The notes below the pieces were generated by a model. The model was not told the DNA's origin. It searched no databases and saw only the letters and a list, made by a program, of their open reading frames with translations. Source: Littorina saxatilis (taxonomy: Eukaryota > Mollusca > Gastropoda > Littorinimorpha > Littorinidae). Taken from it: DNA of 64,000 nt. Both the position numbers and the translations under genes were made by a program. This document shows positions 23,401 through 36,800 of this stretch, piece by piece. The stretch lies in contig NC_090260.1 of NCBI RefSeq assembly GCF_037325665.1, forward strand, positions 34,434,444 through 34,498,443, written 5' to 3'. Numbering within the stretch: position 1 is the first letter of the stretch; each line of letters opens with the position of its first letter.

Positions 23401-26400
23401 AGACTTGTGGATGTTATGTATTGTCTATGATTAATTGCTCCCTAAACTTATTTTCCTCTGTTTTGTTCTAAGCTTGTATTGTTGGATTGATGGGTAAGAC
23501 CAAGGTGATGTGCGTCTATTTCTATTTGTGTGCTTGTGGTTGTTTGGAGTTCGTTTTTGGTTTTCAATTTTTTTTAGTTATTTCATGATCAGTCGTTTTT
23601 CAGCTTTTGTACACATAATCTACGAGTACGACTACTTTTTCATTTAAGTTTCAAATAATCCTAAGAAGTTTTACTTATTAGAAAAAAAATTTCACTTATT
23701 TCGTTCAGCCACTTTTGAACTCTTGTTCAGCATTCAAGACGGGCGCAGTGGCCTAGTGGATAAGACATCGGCCTCATAATCGGAAGGTCGTGAGTTTAAA
23801 CCCCGGCCGCTACCGCCTGGTGGGTTGAGGGTGGAGATTTTTCCCATCTCCCAGGTGAATTTATGTGCAGACCTGCTAGTGCCTAATATCCCCCTTTGTG
23901 TGTTCACGCAAGCACAAGGCCAAGTGCGCACAGAAAAAATCCTGTGATCCATGTCAGAGTTCGGTGGGTTATAGGAAAATCAATAGCCAGCATGCTTCCC
24001 CTCGAAAGCGGTGTATGGCTGCCTAAATGGTGGGGTAAAAACGGTCATACACGTAAAAAACAAACATGAGGGAACATGGGAGTTTCAGCCCATGAACGAA
24101 GACGAAGAAGAAGTTCAGCATTCTAGTTCTTTCTTTTTTTTTTCCAGGAGTCCCACCAAGGCGAAGAAGACCAAACCCGGCTTCAAGTTCCCGGCCAAGA
24201 AGGACATCTTTCCCCGCTTGAAAGAAAAGGTAATTTACACTTCAGGGTTTCTGAAAGAACGTTTACAGTATGTGTTCTCATTTACTAAAAATGTCTGCTT
24301 TGATTAATTATTTTGCAGTCAAAGGTTGACATGACTGACAAAAAGAAACCATTAACAATTCAGCTGTGTTTGCATTGTGATAGGTCAAATGTTGAGACTT
24401 AAAAAGTAATGTTTATTTTTGTTGACAACGCAAAAAAAAATAGGTCGTTTTCTTTTTATTTTAATTGAATTTAAAAAGCCGCATGTGCCTTTTGTTGGCG
24501 AGCTGTGTCCCCTGGATATTGTGGAAGAGTTACTCAGGGTTTAGCCTGGAAGAAAAAGACAATGGGGCATTTGTCCCCCTCAACCAAATTCTGATGGGAC
24601 ATTACATAGTCGAAGGCAAAACGCACAAAGCAGGCTAATTGGTCTGAAAATGCTTTTGTCGAAAGATGCAAAATAGTGCTATTTTGTGCCATATGATGAT
24701 ATGAGAATTTGCCAGTGTATCAGGTTAGTGTGTGTGGGTCTGTGTTTCGATCGATATCGCTTCTATTGACAGTTTCCAGAGAGGTAAACGCGCAAGCACA
24801 GATAGTTCTCAAGATTGGTTGAATACTAATGAATTACATTTTAAAAGCCAATCACAGCGCACTTTGCAAACTCGCAAGTTGTTCGGCTTGGCGCGCGTTT
24901 TTGCTTAGGTCATTCCAAACACTGTACTCCTGTGAAAAGTGTACATGGGGTGGCACAGTGGTACGTAATCTCAGTGCTCCCTTTGACGTACTGAAGGGAA
25001 TTCCAACGGGACATTTTGAGATGTTATGCGCCAATGGCGCAAGGCGCATTAGTAAATGAATCCCTGTTAATAATCGTTATTTCCAAACATGGTGTATTGC
25101 ATTGAACTGGTTATTGTCCTGGATTGGTCGCAGGATGAGAAGAAGGACAAGAAGGAAGAGAAGGAGAAGAAGAAGGAGGAGAAGGAAGGAAAGAAGGTCA
25201 AGGTCAAGGATAAAGAGAAGAAGAAGAGCAAACATGGCCGCCTAGATCTGTCAAAGCCTGCACCACCGCCAGCCGGTAAGCGAAGGAGCTTTTTTTCCTC
25301 AATATTTTGTTATGTTATATATAAAAAAAAAAATGTAATTAAATGTTTTTCTTCTGTCTTTCTCTTTGTCCGTCTTTTTTGTGTGCTTTTTTTCTGTTTC
25401 ATTTCTGTCCTTTTTTCCTTGTCTGTTTCTTCTTTCTGCACTTTTTTAAACATTCTTTTTTTTGCTCTTGTTACTTTTGCTTGTCTCTCCTTCTTTTGTC
25501 CATTTTTTCCTTTTTTACGTTTAGTCAAGTTTTGACAAAATGTTTTAACATAGATTGGGGCTTGTGACGAGGGTGCTGGTGTATCCGTGTATGTGTGAGT
25601 GTATGTAGAGAGAAAACTACTGGACCGATCTTCATGTAACTTTACGTACAAATTCTTCCAGATGATACTCCAAGCCGTTTTTTTTCTCTCCATTTTTCAA
25701 TAAATATATAGATAGATTATGTTTGGATTAAAAACAAGCTCAGAAAGTTAAAAAGAATAAACATATTGTCTTTGTGAAATGCAGTGGGTTCAGTTTCATT
25801 TTGTGAGTTTGACAGAATGTATAAATTTCTCTTCACGCGACTTGTTCCTTTCTTTTTTCTTTTTTCCATTTTTCCTTCTTTCTTTCTTTTTATAGACAGC
25901 ACTCTTTTCTTAGTTACTTGCTTCGATGGGTAGTGCCATGCTTGTTTTTTATGCTGTCATCCTTGAGTTTGTCTGTGTGTTCATTCTCTCTGTCTACTCG
26001 GATTGTATCTGTCTCTGCTTGTTTGTTTGGCTGAATGGCTGTCTGTCTGTCTGTCTGCCACCCCCCCCCCCTCTCTCTCTCTCTCAGTCTCTCTCTGCCT
26101 CTGTCTCTCTTTCTTTCTTTCTCTATCATCATATATATATATCTCTCTCTCTCTCTCAGTCTCTCTCTGCCTCTGTCTCTCTTTCTTTTTTTCTCTATCA
26201 TCATATATATATATCTCTCTCTCTCTCTCAGTCTCTCTCTGCCTCTGTCTCTCTTTCTTTCTTTCTCTATCATCATATATATCTCTCTCTCCCGTCTTCC
26301 CAACCCCACCCCTTCTCTCTTAGTGCACACTTTGCCCCCCCCCCCCCCCCCCCCCCCCCCCTCCCCTTCTCTCCCCTCCATTTACTATTGTCTGTTGCTT

Positions 26401-29400
26401 ATTGAGGCAGGGAGTGATTATAATATTAAGTTTTAATTTACATTAATTGTACTGTTTCAGCTACTTGTGAGAATCCAATCTTTGGAATTCCTCTGGCCCT
26501 GTCAGTAGAGAGAAACAAGTCCCATGATGGAATACAGCTGCCTGCTATTGTCCGAGAGTGTATTGATTATGTGGAGGAATGTGGTGAGTATTTAATTTTG
26601 CATATGCTTCCGTTTCAACTATGTTTTATGGTTCTTCTTCAACAATGCTTCATGTCTGAGCTTGTCTGTGCCTTCCTGTCTGTATCTCAATAACCAGCTC
26701 TGTAGCATATCTCTTTATGTGTCTGTTTGACTGTGCATATCTATGTTCATGCCTGTGAGTGTGTTTCTCTCTCTTTGTCTGTCTTTGTCTGTTTCCTGTG
26801 TAAAAGATAGCGAACAAGAGGATGGAATGGAGATAAGAAAGTAGAACACATGCCAACAGAGGAACAAAAATAAATAGAATAAGTAGAATAGGAGTTACAA
26901 TTCACAGGGTCCGAGGCCTTAGTTTGAAGAATTTGTTTACTTGTGTATTTATAAGCCAACAGATGTAACAAATAAAGGAAAATCTATTACACCTCAGGGG
27001 TCACACTGACTTTGATGAATTTGTATCCATTAATTGAAGGTAAACAAGACATGTTGAGTAGCGATATAGCTGATGTGCATTCAGCACCGGAAAGTGCAAC
27101 ATTTAAACAAAATGTTGCAATGAGCGTGATCCCTGCACCTAATCAAACAGAGCCTCGCCATTACACAGAAGATCACTTTAAGCCTGTCTTTAACTGGGCG
27201 AAGTCGACTATGCGGAGTATACTTCCAGAAGCTGGCCGCATGAAGCTTTAGCTCTGAGTTTTTTACTTCAGGCCCAATTAAGGAACGCCTTAACAACGAC
27301 CATGCACACACTACTTTTGCAGGTTTGACGTGCGAGGGGATCTATCGTATCTCGGGCGTCAAGTCGAAGGTGCAGCAGCTGAAGGATTGCTACAACAAGG
27401 GCGTGCCTGTGGATCTGGTGGAACACGAGCCCAACATCGTCGCCAGTCTCCTCAAACAGTTCCTGAGAGAGATGCCAGAGCCCGTCCTTACCACCACACT
27501 TATGCCCAAGTTTGAAGAGGCTTCCAGTGAGTTGGGAACTGAAAACTGTTTGTTTGTTTGTTTGTTTGTTTATGGTGGCCAGTCTCCTGTGGTTTCTACC
27601 AGAGCTGGTCCTTTCCACCTCTCTTATGCCCAAGTTTGAAGTTGGCCTCAAGTGAGTTTGATGAGTTGTATAGAAAACTAGTTGGTTCATGGTTGGTTGG
27701 CTCTAAACCGTGGACAGTTCTTGCAAGCCAAGAGCTTTTAACTACTATTTTTACTGTGCAACCTTAGTTTTGTCTATGATATTTAGGGCATTGTAAATGT
27801 CTCAGGCACACATTTTATGCTCAGACCGTAGTTGTGTGATTTTTGTTATCCAATTATTGTGTTGCTTTTGTTATCCAATTATTTCAGTCATCAAGTAGCC
27901 TTGGAATGTTTGCCTGAGTCAGTGAGCAAATAACAGACAGGGGTACATTGAGTTAGTGAAGGAGTGAACAATGGAAACATTGATTGAACCATCCATTTGA
28001 ACTCTGGTTGATTCATTGATGGGTTGATTGATTAGCTAATTGCGTGGCCAATTGATTGATTTGTTGATTGATTGACTGGTTTATGAAATGGTTTCATTGC
28101 AGCAATCAAGAACGAGAAGAAGAAGGTGGACACATTTATCCGGTTGATTAACGAGCTGCCGGCCTGCAACCGCCTCCTTCTGTCATGGATGATCGTCCAC
28201 ATGACGCACATCATCGAACTGGTCAGTTCATAAAAGACTGAAAATTGGTCAGCAGTAGCTATTTGTATGGTAGCTCACAGTTCTTACAGGACTGGACTTG
28301 AGATCCTTTGGTCAAGGGGCCAAATCTAGGTCGGAACGGACACGGGTCAACTTTATGTGCAGATTCAGGGACTGTATACATGTCCCACCCCCGTGTAACA
28401 GTGGCACCAAAAATACCTGTCATCATGCCAAATAGCAGATGTGTTATTATACCTGGGTAGCGCGACTCTTGTTGCTGCTAGCTTTCTACTGAAAGGAAGT
28501 GACCCAGCAATGGGGTAATAAAGTCATGGAAATGAAATGCAATGTACAATTGTACAGTGGAGTCCAGCTATAACGAACCTGGGTATAACGAAATCCCTCT
28601 TTTAACGAACTGCCATTGATTTCCCGGCAGACAGCCTTCTATTTCTTACTTGTTACTTTCCGGCTACATCGAACCTTTTGAACTCATTTGCATAACGAAC
28701 CCCTCTTTTAACAAACACGTTTTCATCGCCCCAGAGCCGTTTTGTCTCTAAAAGTCACAAGGCTACAACGAACTGATGTCAATAATTGTCTCCAAAGACA
28801 AAAATACACAAAAATACACAAACACAAGTGCACATCGCGTGATGAGCGAACTCTGAACAAACTAACAGCGGGAGGTGCACAGATCGAACCAAAACCGAAA
28901 GTTGTGGTGACGTCATGACATTTTGCGATGTACGTCAGCGAAGCTCGTGCACATGTGGTCTGTCTTGCTAAAAACAATGGCTGACGAACATGGTTTCGAA
29001 ATCTGGAACTGTTTTTTTTGTTTTCTCCGATCCGTGACCGAGTGACGCGATATAGAACCACGCGTTCATTTGAATCAATACTCTCCTCAGGCAGTGAAGT
29101 CTCCTAAATTGCTCAACACTGTGGACAGTCCGGAGTGCAGTTATGTCCCGTGAATGAGCGAGTCAAAGTTTTATCGTGAAAACTGACGCTTTTCGTGCAC
29201 CTCCCGCTGTTAGTTTGCTAGAGCTCTCTATGGATTATATTATGAAGCTGTTGAAAACATGCAGAGATTGTACTCTCCAAGGAAAGATCGATGGGACGAT
29301 CATTTGAAGGTGAGTGGAAAAACTTGTCTTGAGGCCATTTAGGGTTGAAAACTCTACAGCGAATTACTGATATAACGAACTAAAATGTATCTCCCTTGAG

Positions 29401-32400
29401 ATTCGTTGTACCCGGACTCCACTGTACTCTCCAATGAGAGGGCACCTCCCATGAAAGGACACCTCCTGTTGTCCCTTTCTGTGTTATTTTGACTAAACTA
29501 TGCCTGTTGTCGGGTGTTTTGGCAAAAGGAGAACAAGATGTGGCTAAAAGTAAGAGGGGGGGGGGGGTTACCACTATACAGTGACCTGTTGTTGTGTTTT
29601 TACCACTATACAGTGACCTGTTGTTGTGTTTTTCAGCAAAAGGAGAACAAGATGTCGCTGCAGAATGTGTCCATCGTGCTGAGTCCCACCATGCAGATCA
29701 GTCATCGCGTCCTGAACGCTCTCTTCACACTGGCTCATCAGATCTTCAAGGACACATACCTCAAAAAGTAAGGCTGTGTTCGCTTGTTGTTTGCTAGAAT
29801 TCATGCATCAAGCATGGTGGTGTTAGTTAACTGAAGTCATTTGTTATTTTTAAATCGATTTCAGAAATTTAATTTTAATCATAATTTTCATATTTTTAAT
29901 TTTCAGAGCTTGTTTGTAATCCAAATATAACATATGTATATGTTTTTGGAATCAGAAAATGACGAAAAGTAAGATGAAATTATTTTTGAATCGTTTAATA
30001 AATAAATTATTTTAATTACAAGTTTCCGATTTTTAATGACCAAACTCATTCATTAGTTTTTAAGCCACCAAGCTGAAATGCAATACCAAAGTCCGGCCTT
30101 CGTCGAAGATTGCTTTGCCAAAATTTACTGTAAGGCACTTAGAACAATGTTAGGAATTTATGTCATATGAATACCCTTAACATTGTTTTTGTTTTGTTTT
30201 TAACACCAGGTCTGTAATGGATACATTCCTCAACAAGTGCGCATGTGTTTGTTTGACACATGCAGAATTCATACTCAGAAAATGTTGTCCCCTCAACAAA
30301 AGAAAATGATGAATGGGAAGTCTTTCCAAAATCATCAAGTTTTCTTTCATGTGTTTGCTTGACACATGCAGAATTCATTCTAAAACAAACCGGCACGGTT
30401 GGCCTTGTGGTAAGGCGTCCGCCCTGTGATCGGGAGGTCGTGGGTTCGAACCCCGGCCGGGTCATACCTAAGACTTTCTTCTTCTTCTTCTGCGTTCGAT
30501 GTTGGTATACCTAAGACTTTAAAATTGGCAATCTAGTGGCTGCACCGCCTGGCGTCTGGCATTATGGGGTTAGTGCTAAGACTGGTTGGTCCGGTGTCAG
30601 AATAATGTGACTGGGTGAGACATGAAACTTGTGCTGCGACTTCTGTCTTGTGTGTGGCGCACGTTATATGTCAAAGCAGCACCGCCCTGATATGGCCCTT
30701 CGTGGTCGGCTGGGCGTTAAGCAAACAAACAAACAAAAAAATTCTAAAACAATTGCATAAAAAAAACCTTTCTTTGAAGAAAATGATGAAGGAATAGTCT
30801 TTTTGATGTCCACTTTTACAGCCATTTCTGTATGTCTCACGCTTTCCTTGTTTGCCCGTAGTAACTCTTAGATGTGTGCACCATGCTTGTGGAGCTTGAC
30901 ACAAACAAAGTGAAACGTTTAATCGTTCCTCCATCGGCTGCAGGTGTTGTTAGACATTCAAACATAATCTTGTGTGGAAGAAAACTCTGTCCCACGACAA
31001 AAGTCTTAATAGCAGGTATTTCTCTAACTGCCCGGAGAGGCCGTCAACAGACCTGGGAACCCATACGATTTCACCGTACTTTGTACGCATGATTGTCAAG
31101 AATACGATCAGTATGGTCAGTGAAACAAAAATATGACGAGAAAAGTTCCTAGACTACTTTCCTTCACAAGCACATCCCGAAGCCGATCCAGTATTTTGAC
31201 ACATGATAACATAGTTTTTGTCAGTAAACATTGAAAGAAGCATATGTTTTATGTTTTGGACGCGTGTGAAACATGTTTCAATCATGGATATTCAAATCAT
31301 GAATGCTGTGTGAAGTACGCTCATTTTTCTGAAAACACACCAAGTTTGTTTGAGAATACTCCAAGTACAAAACAGGGGTTCCCAGGTCTGCGTCAAACTG
31401 CCTGTAAAATTGCTGCATTTCATTACTGGACAGTTTTCAGTGATTTATTCCTCAGCTGTTGTCCAGCCTGATAACAGAAGAATGACTCTTTTATTTCTCA
31501 CTAGGTATGTGCCCCCACTGAAGCCAGCTACGTCTCGCTGGTCGTTGGAGCTTCCCGACAACACCGGGGCTTTGGAAGAGGAGCTTGCCAAGCAAGAATC
31601 ACTGCTCAACCAGCTTCACGCTCGGCTCAACGCAGGTCGCGCTGACCAAGACGATGAAGAACAGCTGTGGGAGGTGCAGAGGGTCGTCACTCAGCTCAAA
31701 CGCAAGGTGAAGGTCATGTGATTTGGGATGTGTAGTTTTTGGTTAACCTTATGAAGGTTCAGGAGAAGATTTTAAGGTGATTTTTGTGAAAAAGCACTGA
31801 AGATAAAAGCTAAATATTTAGTTTGTGCTGCCCTTGTGTCAGGTAAGACACAGAAGAAGAAGTTTATAGAATTATCATTCATCTTATTTCTTCTGAATTC
31901 CAGTGTAAATGTTGTTCTTTTTCTTTTGTAGATCAAGTTTGCCCAGAAGACGCAAGGAACTGCCGAGCGGCGTCGCAAGGACCTGGAAGTGAAGCGATCA
32001 TCACAGCTGTCAGACACGGAGGAGTTGCACCTGGAATTACGTCAGGCCCCTGCACCCCCTCCCCCTGCCACCACCACAACTACTGCCGTCGTCGAAACCC
32101 ACGCCAAGGAAGCAGAGAAGATGGGCTCCAAAGAAAGCCTTCCGGCAACAGACGTGGAAAGAGCGGAAGGGAAAGAGACCCCACCCGGCGAAAAAGCAAC
32201 GCAAGTGTCTGTGAAAGAAGAGAAAGACGTCAAGAAGGAAACTCGCAAATCCAGAGAAATGAAAGCCCAGGGAGACAGGGCTGAGACCAAGAAGAAACGG
32301 AAATCACAAGAGGTGGTAGAAAAACAGAATTCCGAAGAACAAGAAAAACAAAAGTCGCAGGACGTCAAAGAGAAACGCAAATCTGAAGAAATCACAAGCG

Positions 32401-33781
32401 GCGACGTGGAAGCGCAAGCCACATCCGAGGCTGTGGCCTCAGAACAACCTGCAGAAACGCCAGTGGAGCCAACAGGAAAAGTCACACCAAAAGAAACGAA
32501 AGCGGATGTCACACCAGAGCCAGAACAGAAAGATACATCGCCCGAAGAAGCGGCCAAATCAGAACCAGCTGAAGAAGAAAAGGAGTCGTCGGTGGTGTTG
32601 ACAAAAGCGGAGGGAGAGGAGGGGGAAGGAGAAGGGGGAGAAAAGGAGACGAGCGAAGCCGTGACCTTGAAGGCCTCTCTGAAGGGCGCGGGAGAGGTGG
32701 TGGGGGAGGTAGCGGCGGCGGTGGTGGTGGCGGTGGTGCCAAAGAAGGTTGAGCCTGCTGTTGTCAGAGGTAGGTGAAACCTGTTTTGCTTGCTTGGCTC
32801 TTGGGAACACAGTTGAACCTGCCTATAACGACCACCTGAGGGACGAACCCAGATTGATCCTTAGAGAATGGCGGGGTCAATACGGTCATACACATAAAAA
32901 CCCACTCGTGCATAAACATGAGTGAACGTGCGATTTTTTTGCCCATGAACGAAGAAGAAGAAGAAGGGAGGTCCTTACTGACAGGTGCTTGTTATGGAAA
33001 GGTGCATTTCATAGGAAAGACCCTCATCAGCGTTTCTTTGGGATGGTTGTAATGGGTAGGTGGTTGTTAACAAGGGGTGGTTGTAATGGGTAGGTGGTTG
33101 TTAACAAGGGGTGGTTGTAATGGGTAGGTGGTTGTTAACAAGGGGTGGTTGTAATGGGTAGGTGGTTGTTAACAAGGGGTGGTTGTAATGGGTAGGTGGT
33201 TGTTAACAAGGGGTGGTTGTAATGGGTAGGTGGTTGTTAACAAGGGATGGTTGTAATGGGTAGGTGGTTGTTAACAAGGGGTGGTTGTAATGGGTAGGTG
33301 GTTGTTAACAAGGGATGGTTGTAATGGGTAGGTGGTTGTTAACAAGGGGTGGTTGTAATGGGTAGGTGGTTGTTAACAAGGGGTTGTTGTAATGGGTAGG
33401 TGGTTGTTAACAAGGGGTGGTTGTAATGGGTAGGTGGTTGTTAACAAGGGGTGGTTGTAATGGGTAGGTGGTTGTTAACAAGGGGTGGTTGTAATGGGTA
33501 GGTGGTTGTTAACAAGGGATGGTTGTAATGGGTAGGTGGTTGTTAACAAGGGATGGTTGTAATGGGTAGGTGGTTGTTAACAAGGGGTGGTTGTAATGGG
33601 TAGGTGGTTGTTAACAAGGGATGGTTGTAATGGGTAGGTGGTTGTTAACAAGGGGTGGTTGTAATGGGTAGGTGGTTGTTAACAAGGGGTGGTTGCCAAG
33701 GCAGGTTCAACTGTATATATATCTGTATACATGTATAGTTAAAATAAATGTTGTCCTCTCTTTTTTTCTTTGTAGGCTGTC

Positions 33782-33863
<82 letters not shown>

Positions 33864-36800
33864 TCAAAGGTCACATTTACATACCTGTTATCCTGTTGAA
33901 GCACAGACCCTGAAACCAATATACCTGCGGTCAAATAATGCTGCTATTTATCTGTTTAGATATGATTCACTTTTTGAGTCACTTGAGAAAAAGTGACTCT
34001 ATGTAATCGGTCAGTGTTAGTCTGTCCGGCCGGCCGGCCGTCCGGCCGGCCGGCCGTCCGTCCGTAGACACCACCTTAACGTTGGACTTTTCTCGGAAAC
34101 TATCAAAGCGATCGGGCTCATATTTTGTTTAGTCGTGACCTCCAATGACCTCTACACTTTAACGATGGTTTCGTTGACCTTTGACCTTTTTCAAGGTCAC
34201 AGGTCAGCGTCAAAGGAAAAATTAGACATTTTATATCTTTGACTACTTTTCTCGGAAACTATCAAAGCGATCGGGCTCATATTTTGTTTAGTCGTGACCT
34301 CCAATGACCTCTACATTTTAACGATGGTTTCGTTGACCTTTGACCTTTTTCAAGGTCACAGGTCAGCGTCAAAGGAAAAATTAGACATTTTATATCTTTG
34401 ACAAAGTTCATCGGATGTGATTGAAACTTTGTAGGATTATTCTTTACATCAAAGTATTTACATCTGTAGCCTTTTACGAACGTTATCAGAAAAACAAGGG
34501 AGATAACTAGCCTTTTCTGTTCGGCAACACACAACTTAACGTTGGGCTTTTCTCGGAAACTATAAAAGTGACCGGGCTCAAATTTTATGTGAACGTGACT
34601 CATTGTGTTGTGAATAGCAATTTCTTCCTGTCCATCTGATGCCTCATATAATATTCAGAACTGCGAAAGTGACTCGATCGAGCGTTTGCTCTTCTTGTTA
34701 TTATTTGTTGGGCATAGAATTCATGTTTGGTAGTTTGCTTCTGTGTGTATATGGAATTTTGCATGTTTAGTGGTATGTTTGGTCATATTGTTTGTTTGCT
34801 TCTTTGTTTACTTGGATGAATATAATTGTATGTTGAAAAAACAGCAGAAATACCAGTCAGACCAGTGCCTACTATTGTGGAAGAGAAACCCAGGGGACCA
34901 GTGCAAGTGCACCCTCATCTGTACCTGTCTCAAGAACCTCTGCAGCCCATCAAGGTACTTAGGGGTACATATGCACTCACATTTGTACCAAGTTGTAAAA
35001 CCTTTGGGTGCATGTACACCTTCATTTAGATGTGTAAATTGAAGTAGTTGGTGCTGCCAATATCGAACGCAGAAGAAAAAGAAGAAGTAGTTGGTGTACT
35101 TTAACCTTCAATATTTGTACCTTTTGTGTTCTCAGGCAGAAAACACTGTCATCATTTCTGTATGGCGATAAAATGAGGTTAGCTGCAGTTCACCCAGAAG
35201 GCGTCATGGTTGCACATTTTTACCCTTTTAACAGCTCTGATGTGGGAATTTTGCGACAGCATACATCAGACCAAAAGTCACATGGTTTACTTGTCAAATG
35301 AAACCATGACTTTTTATCTTTACTTTCAAAACAAAAAAACAACAACAACAAAACAGTCAGCTGGTCCACCGCATCAAATGATTGAAGACCAAATTTAAAG
35401 TTTTGTGGGGCTGGAAGCAATTATACAAAAGTCCACAATAATTGTAGAAGTAAGCTGGATGAAAGGGTTTATTAAGGTAGAATCAGAAATCAGAGCTGAT
35501 GGACACAAGAAAATTGTGGGAGCCAGCCACGCGTTTGGATTTGTTGAAATCACATGCAAACCTCAATTTCAAGCAATCCGACCCTGTGGCTGGCTGCTAA
35601 CTTTCTAATCAATTTCAAGCAATCCGACCCTGTGGCTGGCTGCTAACTTTCTAATCAATTTCAAGCAATCCGACCCTGTGGCTGGCTGGTAACTTTCTAA
35701 TCAATTTCAAGCAATCCGACCCTGTGGCTGGCTGGTAACTTTCTAATCAATTTGAAGCAATCCGACCCTGTGGCTGGCTGGTAACTTTCTAATCAATTTC
35801 AAGCAATCCGACCCTGTGGCTGGCTGCTAACTTTCTAATCAATTTCAAGCAATCCGGCCCTGTGGCTGGCTGCTAACTTTCTAATCAATTTCAAGCAATC
35901 CGACCCTGTGGCTGGCTGCTAACTTTCACATCAGCCCAGGCGGTCATTCCGGAGATGTGTTTCCAACAGGCCCAGCCTCTCAATCTAAAAACAACCAAAC
36001 AAAAAGGAAACAAATAGCCAGTAAGACTGGGTCCACTTCTTCAAACAATCGAAGCAGTTCAACACCGGGAATGTAAGATTTTTGTGGGGCTGGTAGCAGT
36101 GCAAAAGCCCACCAGAAATGCAGAAGTGAAAGGCATGAGGTTGAAAACATAAAGCAGGGCTCCCCTGCGCGTCCCTGCGTCCTATACGCACTAGAAGCCG
36201 AAAACATGTCTAGATGTCGTAAGAGGCGACTAACGGATTCTGTTTCTCCTTTTACCCTTGTTAAGTGTTTCTTGTATAGAATATAGTCAATGTTTGTAAC
36301 TATTTTAGTCAAGCAGTATGTAAGAAATGTTAAGTCCTTTGTACTGGAAACTTGCATTCTCCCAGTAAGGTCATATATTGTATTACGTTGCAAGCCCCTG
36401 GAGCAATTTTTTGTTTAGTGCATTTGTGAACAAGAAACAAAACAAGTGGCTCTATCCCATCCCCCCCCCCCCCCCCCCCCCCCCCCCTTTCCCTGTCGCG
36501 ATATAACCTTGAACGGTTGAAAACGACGTTAAACACCAAATACAGAAAGAAAGAACATGTCTAGAAATGTATGGAGGGGGTCCCGGGACGCGCTCATTTT
36601 TAAAAGAGAGGGGGGGTGTCCTGGAATGCACTGAATGTCCTTTGTCGTGCATACCGTAGATACTTTTTCAGACTGCAATCTTCAGCAATGGCACACAGTA
36701 CAGTAACATGTGTGACCACAATGTTGCACCAGGACTTATCGGCTTTTGGACCCTTGGGACCCTCTCAAATTCTGCAGTGGGGGTCCATGGACTCTCTTCA

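Noticed and set aside
25310-25693. 127-codon Lys-rich minus-strand frame
   Set aside because: It is the complement of a T-rich intron tract in RALBP1.
32042-32810. Long minus-strand frames opposite RALBP1 exon 10
   Set aside because: They are antisense shadows of a Lys/Glu-rich exon, rich in Ser/Phe/Leu/Pro as expected from its complement.
33041-33693. Regular 34-bp repeats resembling a CRISPR array
   Set aside because: Units are directly abutting with no unique spacers, and this is an animal intron.
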